Shown: positions 49,855-58,613, counted from the stretch's first letter. The stretch: 64,000 bases of DNA from Moheibacter sediminis (GCF_900176425.1 NZ_FWXS01000003.1:124001-188000), one strand, 5' to 3'. Translations and numbers: made by a program. The notes: generated by a model from the letters alone, not told the origin.

Positions 49855-50733
49855 GTGAAAACAAAAAATATAGAATTGGTCATCGCACCGCCCGCAGCAC
49901 ATTTTGTGGGTGATGGTTTCAGAGTTCACAATTTTATTCCAAACGCTATCGGTTTGGACATGAAACGTATGAATCCTTTTATAATGTTGGACTACAATTC
50001 TAAATATTATTTTCCCGCGACTGATGGTCAGAGAGGTGTTGGTGTGCATCCACATCGTGGATTTGAAACAGTGACAATTGCTTATCAAGGAAAAGTGGCA
50101 CACCATGATAGCGCAGGCGGTGGAGGCGTAATTGGTGAAGGAGATGTTCAGTGGATGACGGCAGCTTCGGGTGTTTTGCATAAAGAATACCATGAAGAAA
50201 ATTTCGCTAAACAAGGCGGTGATTTCCAAATGGTACAGCTTTGGGTCAATCTTCCCGCAAAAGATAAAATGTCCAAACCAAAATACCAAGCCATTTCGAA
50301 CGAACAAATTATAAAAGTTGAATTGCCTGAAAACGCAGGCTTAATCGAAGTGATTGCAGGAAAATTTAATGACATAACAGGAACTGCCAGCACATTTACA
50401 CCGGTTCATTTACAAAATGCAAAATTGAATTCTGGCGGAAAAGCACGCTTTAATTTTCCTGCGAATTATAATACTGCAGCATTAATAGTGGAAGGAAAAG
50501 TGAAAATAAACGAAAGCGAAGTAATTTCGGAAGACCATTTTGTTTTGTTTAAAAATGAAGGAGAAGAATTCACAGTCGAAGCATTGGAAAATTCAGTTGT
50601 TTTGATTTTGAGTGGTGAGCCGATTGACGAACCGATTGTTTCTCACGGTCCGTTTGTGATGAATTCCAGAGAAGAAATCATGGCAGCTTTCAACGATTAT
50701 AATACCGGAAAATTTGGTTATTTAGAGAGTTAA
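49855..50733 (+). CDS. pirin family protein (first copy)
   Basis: The 292-residue bicupin starts at a GTG. Metal ligands are visible in the N-terminal cupin: VGVHPHRGFETVTIAYQGKVAHHDSAGG, and later ASGVLHKEYHEE. The C-terminal half is the pirin-associated cupin. Some bacterial pirins (YhhW) oxidise quercetin; others act as redox-sensing co-regulators. It opens a cluster with two pirins, two small GNAT proteins, OsmC and a YjdI-like ferredoxin. Confidence 0.93.
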   Translation: MKTKNIELVIAPPAAHFVGDGFRVHNFIPNAIGLDMKRMNPFIMLDYNSKYYFPATDGQRGVGVHPHRGFETVTIAYQGKVAHHDSAGGGGVIGEGDVQWMTAASGVLHKEYHEENFAKQGGDFQMVQLWVNLPAKDKMSKPKYQAISNEQIIKVELPENAGLIEVIAGKFNDITGTASTFTPVHLQNAKLNSGGKARFNFPANYNTAALIVEGKVKINESEVISEDHFVLFKNEGEEFTVEALENSVVLILSGEPIDEPIVSHGPFVMNSREEIMAAFNDYNTGKFGYLES

Positions 50734-50846
50734 GGTGCAATGCCTGAAGTTCAATTAATTTGAGAATTAATAATTCTATATAAATTTAATTTTAATGCAA
50801 GGGGGAATTTTCGTAATTTCCCCTTATTCCAAAAAAAGATTGAAAT

Positions 50847-51161
50847 ATGAAGCCAGAACACATAGAAATTCAGTTAGTGAAAAATGAAGAAAATAAACGT
50901 TTCGAGTTAGAAGTGGAAGGTCACATTGCTTTCATTGACTACAAAGAACGAGACAGTAAAATAACTTTGACGCATACAGAAGTTCCTTTGGAATTGGAAG
51001 GAAAAGGTGTCGGAAATGCAGTCGTAGAAAAGACTTTGGATTATTTAGAACAAAATAATTATGTGTTGATTCCGCTTTGTCCGTTTGTTTTTGCTTATAT
51101 CAAAAGGCATCCGGAATGGAAAAGAATCATAGACCCTGACTTTAAAAAAATGGAAATTTAA
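50847..51161 (+). CDS. small GNAT-fold N-acetyltransferase (YjdJ-like, first copy)
   Basis: The 104-residue protein is the minimal GNAT fold: beta strands FELEVEGHIAFIDYKERDSKITLTHTEVP, the acetyl-CoA loop ELEGKGVGNAVVEKTLDYL, and the family end VLIPLCPFVFAYIKRHPEWKRI. It is shorter than usual acetyltransferases, as in the YjdJ group. It is paralogous to the gene at 52669. It starts 113 bases after the first pirin and is two bases from the second. Confidence 0.92.
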   Translation: MKPEHIEIQLVKNEENKRFELEVEGHIAFIDYKERDSKITLTHTEVPLELEGKGVGNAVVEKTLDYLEQNNYVLIPLCPFVFAYIKRHPEWKRIIDPDFKKMEI

Positions 51162-51163
51162 TC

Positions 51164-52057
51164 ATGTCAAACATTCAGTTAATCATAGAAGAAAGAGCCG
51201 CAGATATTGGCAATTTCATGGTAGGGAGGTTGCTTCCGTTCAAACAAAAAAGATCTGTCGGGCCCTTTGTGTTCATTGACCACATGGGACCTGCACAGCT
51301 CAAAGATTATCAAAATCTCGATGTTGCTCCGCATCCGCACATCGGACTTTCCACTTTGACTTATTTGTTTGAAGGTGCAATTATGCACCGTGACAGCATA
51401 GGTTCAGAAGTTGAAATCCAGCCGGGTGCAGTGAATTGGATGACTGCCGGAAAAGGCGTTGTGCATTCAGAAAGAACGCCGGAATATCTGAGAACTTCCG
51501 AAAAAAGTCTGCACGGATTGCAGATTTGGGTGGCTTTGCCCAAAGAACTGGAAGAAGTTGAATCAAGCTTTACACACATCGAAGCTGATACAATTCCGCA
51601 TTGGGAACAGGATGGCGTTGAAATTAAATTGATTGCAGGAAAAGCTTTTGGTCATACATCGCCGGTTCCGGTTTATAGTCCGCTTTATTTCATCGAAATT
51701 AAAAGTAAGGAAGCCGCAAAGTTGAGTATCGGAGATGATTTGTTTGGTGAAAGCGCTCTTTATATTCTCGAAGGAAGTATCAAAAGTGAAGGAAACACTT
51801 ACGAACCGAAACATATTTTGATTGCGAAAGATGCCAAATTGTGTGAATTTGAAATGACTGAAAATACGACGGTTTACATTTTTGGAGGAGAAGCATTTCC
51901 GGAAGAAAGATTCATCTACTGGAATTTTGTTTCAAGCGAAAGAGAAAAAATTGAACAGGCAAAACAAGATTGGTTAGAACAGAAATTTCCGAAAGTTCCG
52001 GGCGAGACTGATTTTGTTCCTCTTCCGCCACAGAATCCAAATATCAAAATGAAATAA
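51164..52057 (+). CDS. pirin family protein (second copy)
   Basis: The 297-residue bicupin has the pirin metal motifs DVAPHPHIGLSTLTYLFEGAIMHRDS and GKGVVHSERTPE. It differs from the first copy in sequence; the two are not a recent duplication. Its TAA overlaps the OsmC start by one base (TAATG at 52057), so they are coupled. The protein is cytoplasmic and iron-dependent by family knowledge. Confidence 0.93.
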   Translation: MSNIQLIIEERAADIGNFMVGRLLPFKQKRSVGPFVFIDHMGPAQLKDYQNLDVAPHPHIGLSTLTYLFEGAIMHRDSIGSEVEIQPGAVNWMTAGKGVVHSERTPEYLRTSEKSLHGLQIWVALPKELEEVESSFTHIEADTIPHWEQDGVEIKLIAGKAFGHTSPVPVYSPLYFIEIKSKEAAKLSIGDDLFGESALYILEGSIKSEGNTYEPKHILIAKDAKLCEFEMTENTTVYIFGGEAFPEERFIYWNFVSSEREKIEQAKQDWLEQKFPKVPGETDFVPLPPQNPNIKMK

Positions 52058-52452
52058 TGAGCACAAGCGTAAAAGCCAGGATAGGAAAGGAAAATTACCG
52101 AACAGTGGTTGTAAGTGATTCGCATAATTTTGTGATTGACGAACCCATTTCCGCAGGAGGAAAAGATTTAGGGCCAAATCCCGGAGAATTACTTTCGGCA
52201 GCATTGGCGACTTGTTCGACCGCGACTGTGAAAATGTATGCTGACCGAAAAGGCTGGAATGTGGATGAGGTAACAATTGAAGTTGATTTTAAAAGAAATT
52301 TGAAATTAGACACGACCACATTTACTAAAAACATAAAAATCACCGGAGATTTGACAGATGAACAAATCCATAAGCTACATGAAATTTCAGGGAGATGTCC
52401 CGTTCATAAAATGCTGGCAGGAAACATTGAAATTAAAAGTGAATTAATTTAA
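52057..52452 (+). CDS. OsmC family protein
   Basis: The 131-residue protein fits the OsmC/YhfA group: FVIDEPISAGGKDLGPNPGELLSAALATCSTATVKMYADRKGW with the first reactive cysteine, and EISGRCPVHKMLAG with the second. Such two-cysteine members reduce organic hydroperoxides. Overlap with the second pirin and short gaps to the next genes indicate one operon, in line with an oxidative or electrophile-stress role. Confidence 0.93.
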   Translation: MSTSVKARIGKENYRTVVVSDSHNFVIDEPISAGGKDLGPNPGELLSAALATCSTATVKMYADRKGWNVDEVTIEVDFKRNLKLDTTTFTKNIKITGDLTDEQIHKLHEISGRCPVHKMLAGNIEIKSELI

Positions 52453-52463
52453 AAATTCATGAT

Positions 52464-52667
52464 ATGGACACAAAAGAATATTCAAACGGCGAAATCACAA
52501 TTTTGTGGAAACCTAAATTGTGTACCCATTCAGGAAAGTCTGTCAAAACACTTCCAAACGTTTATTTTCCAAAAGAAAAGCCTTGGCTGAGAATGGAAAA
52601 TGCAACGAGCGAACAATTAATCAAACAAGTAGCAATCTGCCCATCGGGTGCATTAAGTATAAAATAA
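52464..52667 (+). CDS. YjdI-like (4Fe-4S) mono-cluster ferredoxin-like protein with a missing cysteine
   Basis: This 67-residue protein matches the YjdI/Fer4_19 family: LCTHSGKSVKTLPNVYF, EKPWLRMENATSEQLIKQV and ICPSGALSIK. The cysteine expected six residues after the first one (CxHSGxC in E. coli YjdI) is a Ser here (codon TCT), leaving two cysteines. Cluster binding is therefore doubtful, or needs another ligand. It lies 11 bases after osmC and one base before the second GNAT gene, the same partner YjdJ has in E. coli. Confidence 0.9.
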   Translation: MDTKEYSNGEITILWKPKLCTHSGKSVKTLPNVYFPKEKPWLRMENATSEQLIKQVAICPSGALSIK

Positions 52668-52668
52668 T

Positions 52669-52950
52669 ATGAAAATAGAAAGACAAGACGACGGCAAAAA
52701 AGGAGGTTTTGCTGCAATTGAAAATGATATTCAAGCGGGTTTGATGACTTATACTTGGGCGGGAGCTGATAAATTTATCATAGACCACACAGAAGTAAAT
52801 CCCGATTTCAGCGGGCAGGGAGTCGGCAAAAAAATGGTGATGGCAGCGGTGGAATTTGCACGTGAAAAAGATTTGAAAATCATTCCGCTTTGTCCCTTTG
52901 CAAAAAGCGTTTTTGATAAAGTGGCTGAGATCAGGGATGTGTTGAGTTAA
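52669..52950 (+). CDS. small GNAT-fold N-acetyltransferase (YjdJ-like, second copy)
   Basis: The 93-residue minimal GNAT protein has FIIDHTEVNPDFSGQGVGKKMVMAAVEFAREKDLKIIPLCPFAKSVFDK, the hallmark acetyl-CoA loop and the LCPF end. It matches E. coli YjdJ, whose gene is also next to yjdI. It is last in the pirin cluster. Substrate unknown. Confidence 0.93.
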   Translation: MKIERQDDGKKGGFAAIENDIQAGLMTYTWAGADKFIIDHTEVNPDFSGQGVGKKMVMAAVEFAREKDLKIIPLCPFAKSVFDKVAEIRDVLS

Positions 52951-52963
52951 TTCAATTTAAATT

Positions 52964-52997
52964 TTGAATTAATTTTAATTTCAAATCCTTACTTTTG
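52964..52997 (+). promoter_or_regulatory. promoter-like pair before the T9SS plug gene
   Basis: TTG at 52964-52966 and TACTTTTG at 52990-52997, the latter an exact TAnnTTTG match; the spacing of 23 is somewhat long. Confidence 0.45.
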
Positions 52998-53087
52998 AAA
53001 ATAAGAAATGCGAATTGATACAATTTATCGTTAGCATTCCACGTGCCTATCTGTATATAGGTTTGGCAAAAAAAATAAAAAGAACAG

Positions 53088-54338
53088 ATGAAATTAATTC
53101 TCACCCTTATATCGCTTTGTGTTTCGTTCATTTTAAGTGCACAAAAATATTCTGAAGTTTTACCACCTGAAAGCATCAGAACCGTCCAGCTGTTCAATCC
53201 ACAGACCAATGATCAAATGCCATTGATTCGTTTGGGGAGCGAATATCTGATTCTGTCTTTTGATGATTTAAATGCAGGATTTCAGGAATATAATTATAAA
53301 ATTGAACATTACAACGCCGATTGGACACCTTCAGGAATTTTCCAGTCTGAATTTTTGGACGGATACAGTTCAGATTATATCCGTACTTACAGAAATTCAT
53401 TTAATACTTATCAGATTTATACGCATTACCAATTGCAAATTCCAAATCGCGATACACGTCTGAAAGTTGCCGGAAATTATGTTATTAAAGTTTATACAAA
53501 AGACGAAAACAATCCGGTTTTTACCCGAAGATTTGCCGTTTATGACGAAAGAAAAGTTTCACTCGGAGTACAGACAGAACGTGCCATCGGAAGTAAAGAT
53601 TTGACACAAAGGGTAAATGTATTGGTGTCAAGTCCGCAGATGAACCTGACCGAAACACCTGATGGAGCGACGCTCTTCATCATGAAAAATAACAACTGGG
53701 AAGATAATTTAACTATTAAAAAACCACAATTCACCCAAAATAACCAACTCACTTACCGCGACCAAAATAATTTATTCGAAGGCGGAAGTGAATACCTTTG
53801 GTTTGATACCAAAACATTGGAAGTTCCTGCTTTGACGACTGAGCGTGTTTTTAGACAAGACAGTTTATACCATGCGGTGATTCGTGCTGATTTTCAAAAA
53901 CACAACTTAAGTTATTTTGATGACCGCGATGTGAACGGAGCTTTTTATATAAGAAATGCAAGACTGATGGACCAGACCATGTCTAGTTCCGAGGCCGATT
54001 ATGTCTGGGTTCATTTTGCTTTGGATGAATTCAACGATGCAGGAGGAAACAAGGAGTTATACATTGTAGGCTCATTCAACAACTGGCAGATTGCACCACA
54101 ATATCAATTGAAAAAGACGGATGCTGATATGTGGGAAGCAGCAGTTTTGTTGAAACAAGGTTATTACAATTATCAGTACGCAGTTTATGACAATTCCACC
54201 CAAAAAATAAGTATGTCCGAAATCAACGGAAGTTTCTGGCAGACGGAAAATCTTTATCAGGCACTTTTTTATTACCGTCCCTGGGGAGTTCGTTATGATG
54301 TATTGATGGGATACGGAGAAGCAAATACGAGGAATTAA
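53088..54338 (+). CDS. type IX secretion plug protein (DUF5103 family)
   Basis: The 416-residue protein has a signal peptide (LILTLISLCVSFILSAQ) and the DUF5103 pattern: LPPESIRTVQLFNPQTNDQMPLIRLGSEYLILSFDDL, YNYKIEHYNADWTPS, FLDGYSSDYIRTYRNSFNTYQIYTHYQLQIPN and the C-terminal YVWVHFALDEFNDAGGNKELYIVGSFNNW. In Flavobacterium the corresponding Plug protein closes the periplasmic end of the SprA translocon. The window also carries three T9SS substrates, so this fits the organism. Confidence 0.88.
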   Translation: MKLILTLISLCVSFILSAQKYSEVLPPESIRTVQLFNPQTNDQMPLIRLGSEYLILSFDDLNAGFQEYNYKIEHYNADWTPSGIFQSEFLDGYSSDYIRTYRNSFNTYQIYTHYQLQIPNRDTRLKVAGNYVIKVYTKDENNPVFTRRFAVYDERKVSLGVQTERAIGSKDLTQRVNVLVSSPQMNLTETPDGATLFIMKNNNWEDNLTIKKPQFTQNNQLTYRDQNNLFEGGSEYLWFDTKTLEVPALTTERVFRQDSLYHAVIRADFQKHNLSYFDDRDVNGAFYIRNARLMDQTMSSSEADYVWVHFALDEFNDAGGNKELYIVGSFNNWQIAPQYQLKKTDADMWEAAVLLKQGYYNYQYAVYDNSTQKISMSEINGSFWQTENLYQALFYYRPWGVRYDVLMGYGEANTRN

Positions 54339-54339
54339 A

Positions 54340-54358
54340 AAAAGCTCCCGGAGGAGCC
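54340..54358 (-). terminator. terminator of the minus-strand lipoprotein gene
   Basis: GCTCC-CGGA-GGAGC (54344-54357), with an A run on its plus-strand left side that reads as T on the minus strand. Confidence 0.7.
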
Positions 54359-54365
54359 AGTTGAA

Positions 54366-55151
54366 TTATAATTCAGTGTATTCATACTCAAAGGAAACAT
54401 AAAAACTTCCATTGGAATCATATCTTCCTTCATGTTTTTTCAGATAATCATCTTCAGTATAAGTGTTTGTATAATTGATTAAACTTCCGTTATAATCTGT
54501 TTGCGAAGTATAATTATTTTTACTTAATGCTGCATTAACCATATCTTTTAATAAAATTCTGGTTACCTCATCATAGTTTGTAAATGGATTCTTTTTGTCA
54601 TCGTAAGTATAATTATAAGTTGTAATTGTCGGAGTTCCAAATATGACCATTGAATTTACTTCTTGAACGATGTTGTCATTTTGAAACGTAAATTCAGTAT
54701 AACTATTGTTATTGGTGCAAGGTTCTGTGCCACTGCATTGTTGAGTCCTTTTTAATTTCCCATCATTGGAGTAAGTATAATCAATTCTGAACTTATACCC
54801 CGAATCATCTGCAAGTGTATGCGTTAATAGTTCTCCGTTATAAACTAATTCACCGCTTGAATTGATATTTCCATCACTATAATTAGCATACGAAACTATC
54901 TTTCCATTTAAATACTCTAATTCAGTATATCCATTTCCACTAATTATTTTTTTTAATTGATTACCTTCATATTCAAAATCAACCAAAAAAGTTTCAGTAG
55001 TTCCATCAGAATCAGCCAATGCTACATTGATTATTTTTTTGATGTAAATTTTTGGTTCTGCAGGTTCGTCTACGATTGGAGACGAACCATCGTCATTACT
55101 ACAACTTATCATAAAAATCGCCGAGGTAAACAAGAAAAATAATTTTTTCAT
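54366..55151 (-). CDS. lipoprotein of unknown function
   Basis: The 261-residue protein has a lipoprotein signal MKKLFFLFTSAIFMISC (Cys17) followed by SNDDGSS, the acidic tether common in surface lipoproteins of Bacteroidetes. The body is a chain of short beta strands of the type FEYEGNQLKKI, LVYNGELLTH, YTYSNDGKLKR and YNYTYDDKKNPF, like the YD-type repeat of secreted Bacteroidetes proteins. Function unknown. It is divergent from pruA. Confidence 0.8.
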   Translation of the reverse strand: MKKLFFLFTSAIFMISCSNDDGSSPIVDEPAEPKIYIKKIINVALADSDGTTETFLVDFEYEGNQLKKIISGNGYTELEYLNGKIVSYANYSDGNINSSGELVYNGELLTHTLADDSGYKFRIDYTYSNDGKLKRTQQCSGTEPCTNNNSYTEFTFQNDNIVQEVNSMVIFGTPTITTYNYTYDDKKNPFTNYDEVTRILLKDMVNAALSKNNYTSQTDYNGSLINYTNTYTEDDYLKKHEGRYDSNGSFYVSFEYEYTEL

Positions 55152-55239
55152 AAATTAAATTTTTTTAAAGTCTGCAAATTTATACTTTTTCAAATAAAAA
55201 CTTTAAACCCTCAAACCTAAACTTTAAACTTTTAGTTCT

Positions 55240-55247
55240 TACCTTTG
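55240..55247 (+). promoter_or_regulatory. -7 box of pruA
   Basis: TACCTTTG matches TAnnTTTG 27 bases before the pruA start. Confidence 0.5.
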
Positions 55248-55274
55248 TGCAACAATTTTTAAAAGCAAAACAAA

Positions 55275-56906
55275 ATGCCAAAAGGAATTTACCAAGTCCC
55301 TTTCGTGGGCAATGAGCCTGTAAAATCTTATGCACCGGGTTCATCTGAACGCAAAGAATTACTTGCCACTTACAAAAAAATGTACAAAGAAACCATCGAA
55401 GTACCTCAGTACATCGGTAGTGAAGAAATATTCAGCGGAAACAAAAAAGAAATCCGTCCCCCGCATGACCATCAGCACATTGTAGGTTACTACCATGCAG
55501 GTCAGGCATCAGATGTGGCCAAAGCAATTGACGCCGCTTTGAAAGCGCGCAAAAACTGGGCAGATATGTCTTGGGAAAACCGCGCAGCGATTTTCCTGAA
55601 AGCAGCTGACTTGATTGCCGGACCTTACCGTGCCAGAATCAACGCTGCAACTATGATCGGGCAATCCAAAAATGCTTTCCAGGCAGAAATTGATGCAGCT
55701 TGTGAATATATCGATTTCCTACGTTTCAATGTGGAGTTCATGACACAGATTTATGCAGACCAGCCGATTTCATCAGATGGAATCTGGAACCGTGTTGAAT
55801 ACAGGCCATTGGAAGGATTCACATTTGCGATTACACCATTCAATTTCACGGCGATTTCAGGAAATCTTCCTGCTTCTATGGCATTGATGGGGAACGTGGT
55901 AGTTTGGAAACCATCTGACAAGCAGGTTTATTCAGCTCAAGTAATCATGGAAGTCTTCAAAGAAGCAGGTTTGCCGGACGGGGTTATCAATATGATTTTG
56001 ACAGGAGGTGCTGAAACAGCAAAAATTTGTATCGAGCACCCGGATTTTGCAGGATTACATTTCACGGGTTCCACTTCTGTATTCAAATCATTGTGGAAAC
56101 AAATCGGAGAAAACATCAATACGCACAAAACATACCCAAGAATCGTTGGAGAAACAGGAGGAAAAGATTTCGTGGTTGCGCACAAATCTGCAAATCCTGA
56201 AGAAGTTGCTACAGCATTGATTCGTGGCGCATTTGAATACCAGGGACAAAAATGTTCCGCCGCTTCCAGAGCTTATATTTCAAAAAGCCTTTGGACGAAA
56301 GTTCAGAAAGAAATGAAAAAAGCATTAGATACCATTACAGTGGGAAGTCCTGAAGATTTTTCAAACTTCGTGACAGCCGTAATTGATGCCAACTCATTCA
56401 AGAAAAGTAAAGGTTACATCGACAGAGCGAAGAAAAGCAAAGAAGCTGAAGTTGTTTTTGGAGGAAAATGTGATGACAAAGTTGGTTATTTTATCGAGCC
56501 AACGGTTATCTTGACGACCAATCCAAAATACGAAAGCATGGTAGAAGAAATCTTCGGACCAGTTTTGACGATTTATGTTTTCGCAGACAAAGACTGGGAC
56601 AAAACATTGGAATTGGTGGATACAACTTCTGATTATGCATTGACAGGAGCGATTTTCGCAAAAGACCGTTATGTATTGAACCAAGGAATCAAAGCACTGG
56701 AAAATTCTGCAGGGAATTTCTATATAAACGATAAACCGACAGGAGCAGTTGTAGGGCAGCAGCCATTTGGTGGAGCTCGTGCTTCGGGAACCAACGACAA
56801 AGCAGGCTCTGCGATGAACCTCATGCGTTGGGTTTCCGTCCGAACAGTCAAGGAAACTTTCGTTCCTGCTAAAGACTACAGATATCCATTCTTAGCAAAA
56901 GATTAA
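55275..56906 (+). CDS. pruA: L-glutamate gamma-semialdehyde dehydrogenase (P5C dehydrogenase)
   Basis: The 543-residue aldehyde dehydrogenase matches the group I P5C dehydrogenases by length and by ITPFNFTAISGNLPASMALMGN, the general base in VGETGGKDFVVAH, the catalytic cysteine in GQKCSAASRAYI and the NAD/cofactor end QQPFGGARASGTNDKAGS. It oxidises the proline breakdown intermediate to glutamate. No PutA-type fusion is present. It is monocistronic, with a promoter box and terminator. Confidence 0.97.
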   Translation: MPKGIYQVPFVGNEPVKSYAPGSSERKELLATYKKMYKETIEVPQYIGSEEIFSGNKKEIRPPHDHQHIVGYYHAGQASDVAKAIDAALKARKNWADMSWENRAAIFLKAADLIAGPYRARINAATMIGQSKNAFQAEIDAACEYIDFLRFNVEFMTQIYADQPISSDGIWNRVEYRPLEGFTFAITPFNFTAISGNLPASMALMGNVVVWKPSDKQVYSAQVIMEVFKEAGLPDGVINMILTGGAETAKICIEHPDFAGLHFTGSTSVFKSLWKQIGENINTHKTYPRIVGETGGKDFVVAHKSANPEEVATALIRGAFEYQGQKCSAASRAYISKSLWTKVQKEMKKALDTITVGSPEDFSNFVTAVIDANSFKKSKGYIDRAKKSKEAEVVFGGKCDDKVGYFIEPTVILTTNPKYESMVEEIFGPVLTIYVFADKDWDKTLELVDTTSDYALTGAIFAKDRYVLNQGIKALENSAGNFYINDKPTGAVVGQQPFGGARASGTNDKAGSAMNLMRWVSVRTVKETFVPAKDYRYPFLAKD

Positions 56907-56924
56907 AATTAGACAGATAAAACA

Positions 56925-56960
56925 AAAACCTCAAAGAAAATCAAACTTTGAGGTTTTTTA
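56925..56960 (+). terminator. intrinsic terminator after pruA
   Basis: AAAACCTCAAAG (56925-56936) pairs with CTTTGAGGTTTT (56946-56957), then T. Confidence 0.85.
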
Positions 56961-56983
56961 ATACAAATAATTCCAAATAACAC

Positions 56984-57862
56984 ATGAGTTCAAAGACCGC
57001 TATACGAACTTCCGTTTTCAGCATCATCGGAAATTTATTTTTCGTTTTGATCAAAGGAGCAGCAGGTATTTTAGGAAATTCCTATGCATTGATTGCCGAT
57101 GCGATAGAATCCACTGCTGATGTATTTTCATCCATTTTGGTTTTGATTGGACTCAAATATTCCACCAAACCCGCAGATGAAAACCACCCGTACGGACACG
57201 GAAGATTCGAAACCCTGACCACATTTGCAGTTATCGGATTTCTCGTCGTTTCTGCTACCATCATTGCTTACGAAAGCATCCAAAACATCAAAACCCCGCA
57301 CGAAGGACCCAAAACGTTCACCTTATTTGTGCTAGGAGGAATTATCATATTCAAAGAATTATCCTACCAATATGTCATCCGCAAAAGCCGTGAAACCCAC
57401 AGCTCCTCGCTCAAAGCCGACGCATGGCACCACAGGAGCGACGCCATCACATCCGTTATGGCATTCATCGGTATCGCCATTGCCATTTTCATGGGAGATG
57501 GATTTGAAGCAGCTGATGACTGGGCCGCCCTGATTGCATCAGGAATTATCATTTTCAACGCTTACAAAATATTCCGTCCCGTTCTCAGAGAGATTTCGGA
57601 CGAACAAATCTATGATGATTTGATTATCCAAATCCGTGAAATTGCAGTGACGGTAAGTGGAGTAGTTGACACCGAAAAGTGCCACGTCCGCAAGATGGGG
57701 ATGACTTATTACGTCGATTTACATATGATTGTCGATGGCAACATTTCCGTCATAGAAGGCCATAAAATTGCACACGACCTCAAAGACGAAATCCAGAAGC
57801 AAATTCCGCAAGTCGCCGACGTCTTAGTGCACACCGAACCGGATAGGGTAACGATGATATAA
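56984..57862 (+). CDS. cation diffusion facilitator family transporter
   Basis: The 292-residue efflux protein has six membrane helices. Metal-site motifs lie in helix 2 (LIADAIESTADVFSS) and helix 5 (KADAWHHRSDAITSV), giving an Asp-Asp-His-Asp-type site, plus the HPYGHGRFE loop. The cytoplasmic C-terminal domain (about 200-292) ends with VADVLVHTEPD. Zinc or iron/manganese is the usual cargo; the sequence does not tell which. Alone in its transcript. Confidence 0.95.
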   Translation: MSSKTAIRTSVFSIIGNLFFVLIKGAAGILGNSYALIADAIESTADVFSSILVLIGLKYSTKPADENHPYGHGRFETLTTFAVIGFLVVSATIIAYESIQNIKTPHEGPKTFTLFVLGGIIIFKELSYQYVIRKSRETHSSSLKADAWHHRSDAITSVMAFIGIAIAIFMGDGFEAADDWAALIASGIIIFNAYKIFRPVLREISDEQIYDDLIIQIREIAVTVSGVVDTEKCHVRKMGMTYYVDLHMIVDGNISVIEGHKIAHDLKDEIQKQIPQVADVLVHTEPDRVTMI

Positions 57863-57982
57863 TTGTTACAATCATATTTTACCTTGGAGAACTTCGTAAA
57901 AACTTATTATTTATTCTGGTTCAAATATTTTATACATAGACTTTATTTCTGTCTTTTGCCTTTTTGCTTTTTTTCTCATTTT

Positions 57983-58075
57983 TAGGCACCTGCCGGGCTG
58001 CTCCGGGCTTCGCTTCGCTACGGTGCTTCATTGCATTTCGCACCGCTCCTTAAAGTCGCGCCCTGCATATCCCTG
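57983..58075. repeat. G+C-rich intergenic repeat, type B
   Basis: Runs from TTAGGCACCTGCCGGGCTG through GGGCTTCGCTTCGCTACGG to a CGCGCCCTGCATATCCC end. Composition and style are like the 47210 block, and this wording recurs in flavobacterial intergenic repeats as I know them. Confidence 0.5.
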
Positions 58076-58188
58076 GTGCAGATTCTTTATAAAACTGAAT
58101 TCGATAGAGAAAAGATGTGGGTCTTTGAGATTAGGAGAAGAACTGAAAGTCCGGTTATTTAATGAAAAGTTGTTGCAAAATTTATAAA

Positions 58189-58248
58189 ACAAAAAACACC
58201 GTCATCCATTACAGAAGACGGTGTTTTTATTTTAACCAACCTAAACCT
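58189..58248 (-). ncRNA. predicted small RNA, copy 2 of a two-copy cassette
   Basis: On the minus strand a -7 box TATCTTTG (58260-58253) leads to a transcript from about 58248, starting AGGTTTAGGTTGGTTA (identical to copy 1 over 16 bases). It ends in the perfect hairpin ACACCGTC...GACGGTGT with a T run. The 13-base loop shares ATGGAT with copy 1. It lies between convergent genes. Confidence 0.65.
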
Positions 58249-58282
58249 GAGGCAAAGATAAAGGCGTATAAACAAATACAAC

Positions 58283-58300
58283 ATACCAAATTCTTGGTAT
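58283..58300. promoter_or_regulatory. palindromic operator-like site of small RNA copy 2
   Basis: ATACCAA-ATTC-TTGGTAT has the same 7-bp arms and 4-base spacer as the site at 20161-20178, and is again 22 bases from the -7 box. Confidence 0.65.
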
Positions 58301-58389
58301 TTTTCAAATTTTCTTAATCTATACCTGCTTTTTTTTCGATAAAACACCAAACAACCTGATGAAGAGACCAAGTTTTGTCTCTGATCTGG

Positions 58390-58524
58390 TTATGTCTTGC
58401 ACATTCCCATCCCAAATTTTGCACTCACTTCAGCATCCTCTGCAGAGTTTTCAGCAATTTCAGCAATTCTATTAGTAAGTTTTTCAAAGGCCTTTGCATT
58501 TTCTGCAGAAACTTTAGCTAACAC
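58390..58524 (-). pseudogene. short coding-like remnant
   Basis: Read from a GTG at 58524 this gives 44 residues with a natural-looking amphipathic stretch (AENAKAFEKLTNRIAEIAEN) and a stop at 58390. No start context or promoter is clear and a stop lies just upstream in frame, so it looks like the tail of a lost helical protein. It could also be a small protein gene. Confidence 0.35.
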
Positions 58525-58555
58525 AAATCATTTTAAATAAAGCAATCCGATACAT

Positions 58556-58584
58556 AATAAAAAAATCCGCTCAATGGCGGATTT
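58556..58584 (-). terminator. terminator of the E1 dehydrogenase gene
   Basis: On the minus strand AAATCCGC pairs with GCGGATTT around CATTGA, followed by a T run. Confidence 0.85.
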
Positions 58585-58613
58585 AATATATTAAAATTGA
58601 ATATTTAAATTAT

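Larger units (their letters stand above)
57863..58613. other. 751-base region with repeat, small RNA copy and a gene remnant
   Basis: In order it holds the G+C-rich block 57983-58075, the second small RNA cassette (58189-58300), a short coding-like remnant on the minus strand (58390-58524) and the E1 gene terminator. No full-length gene is present. Confidence 0.7.
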
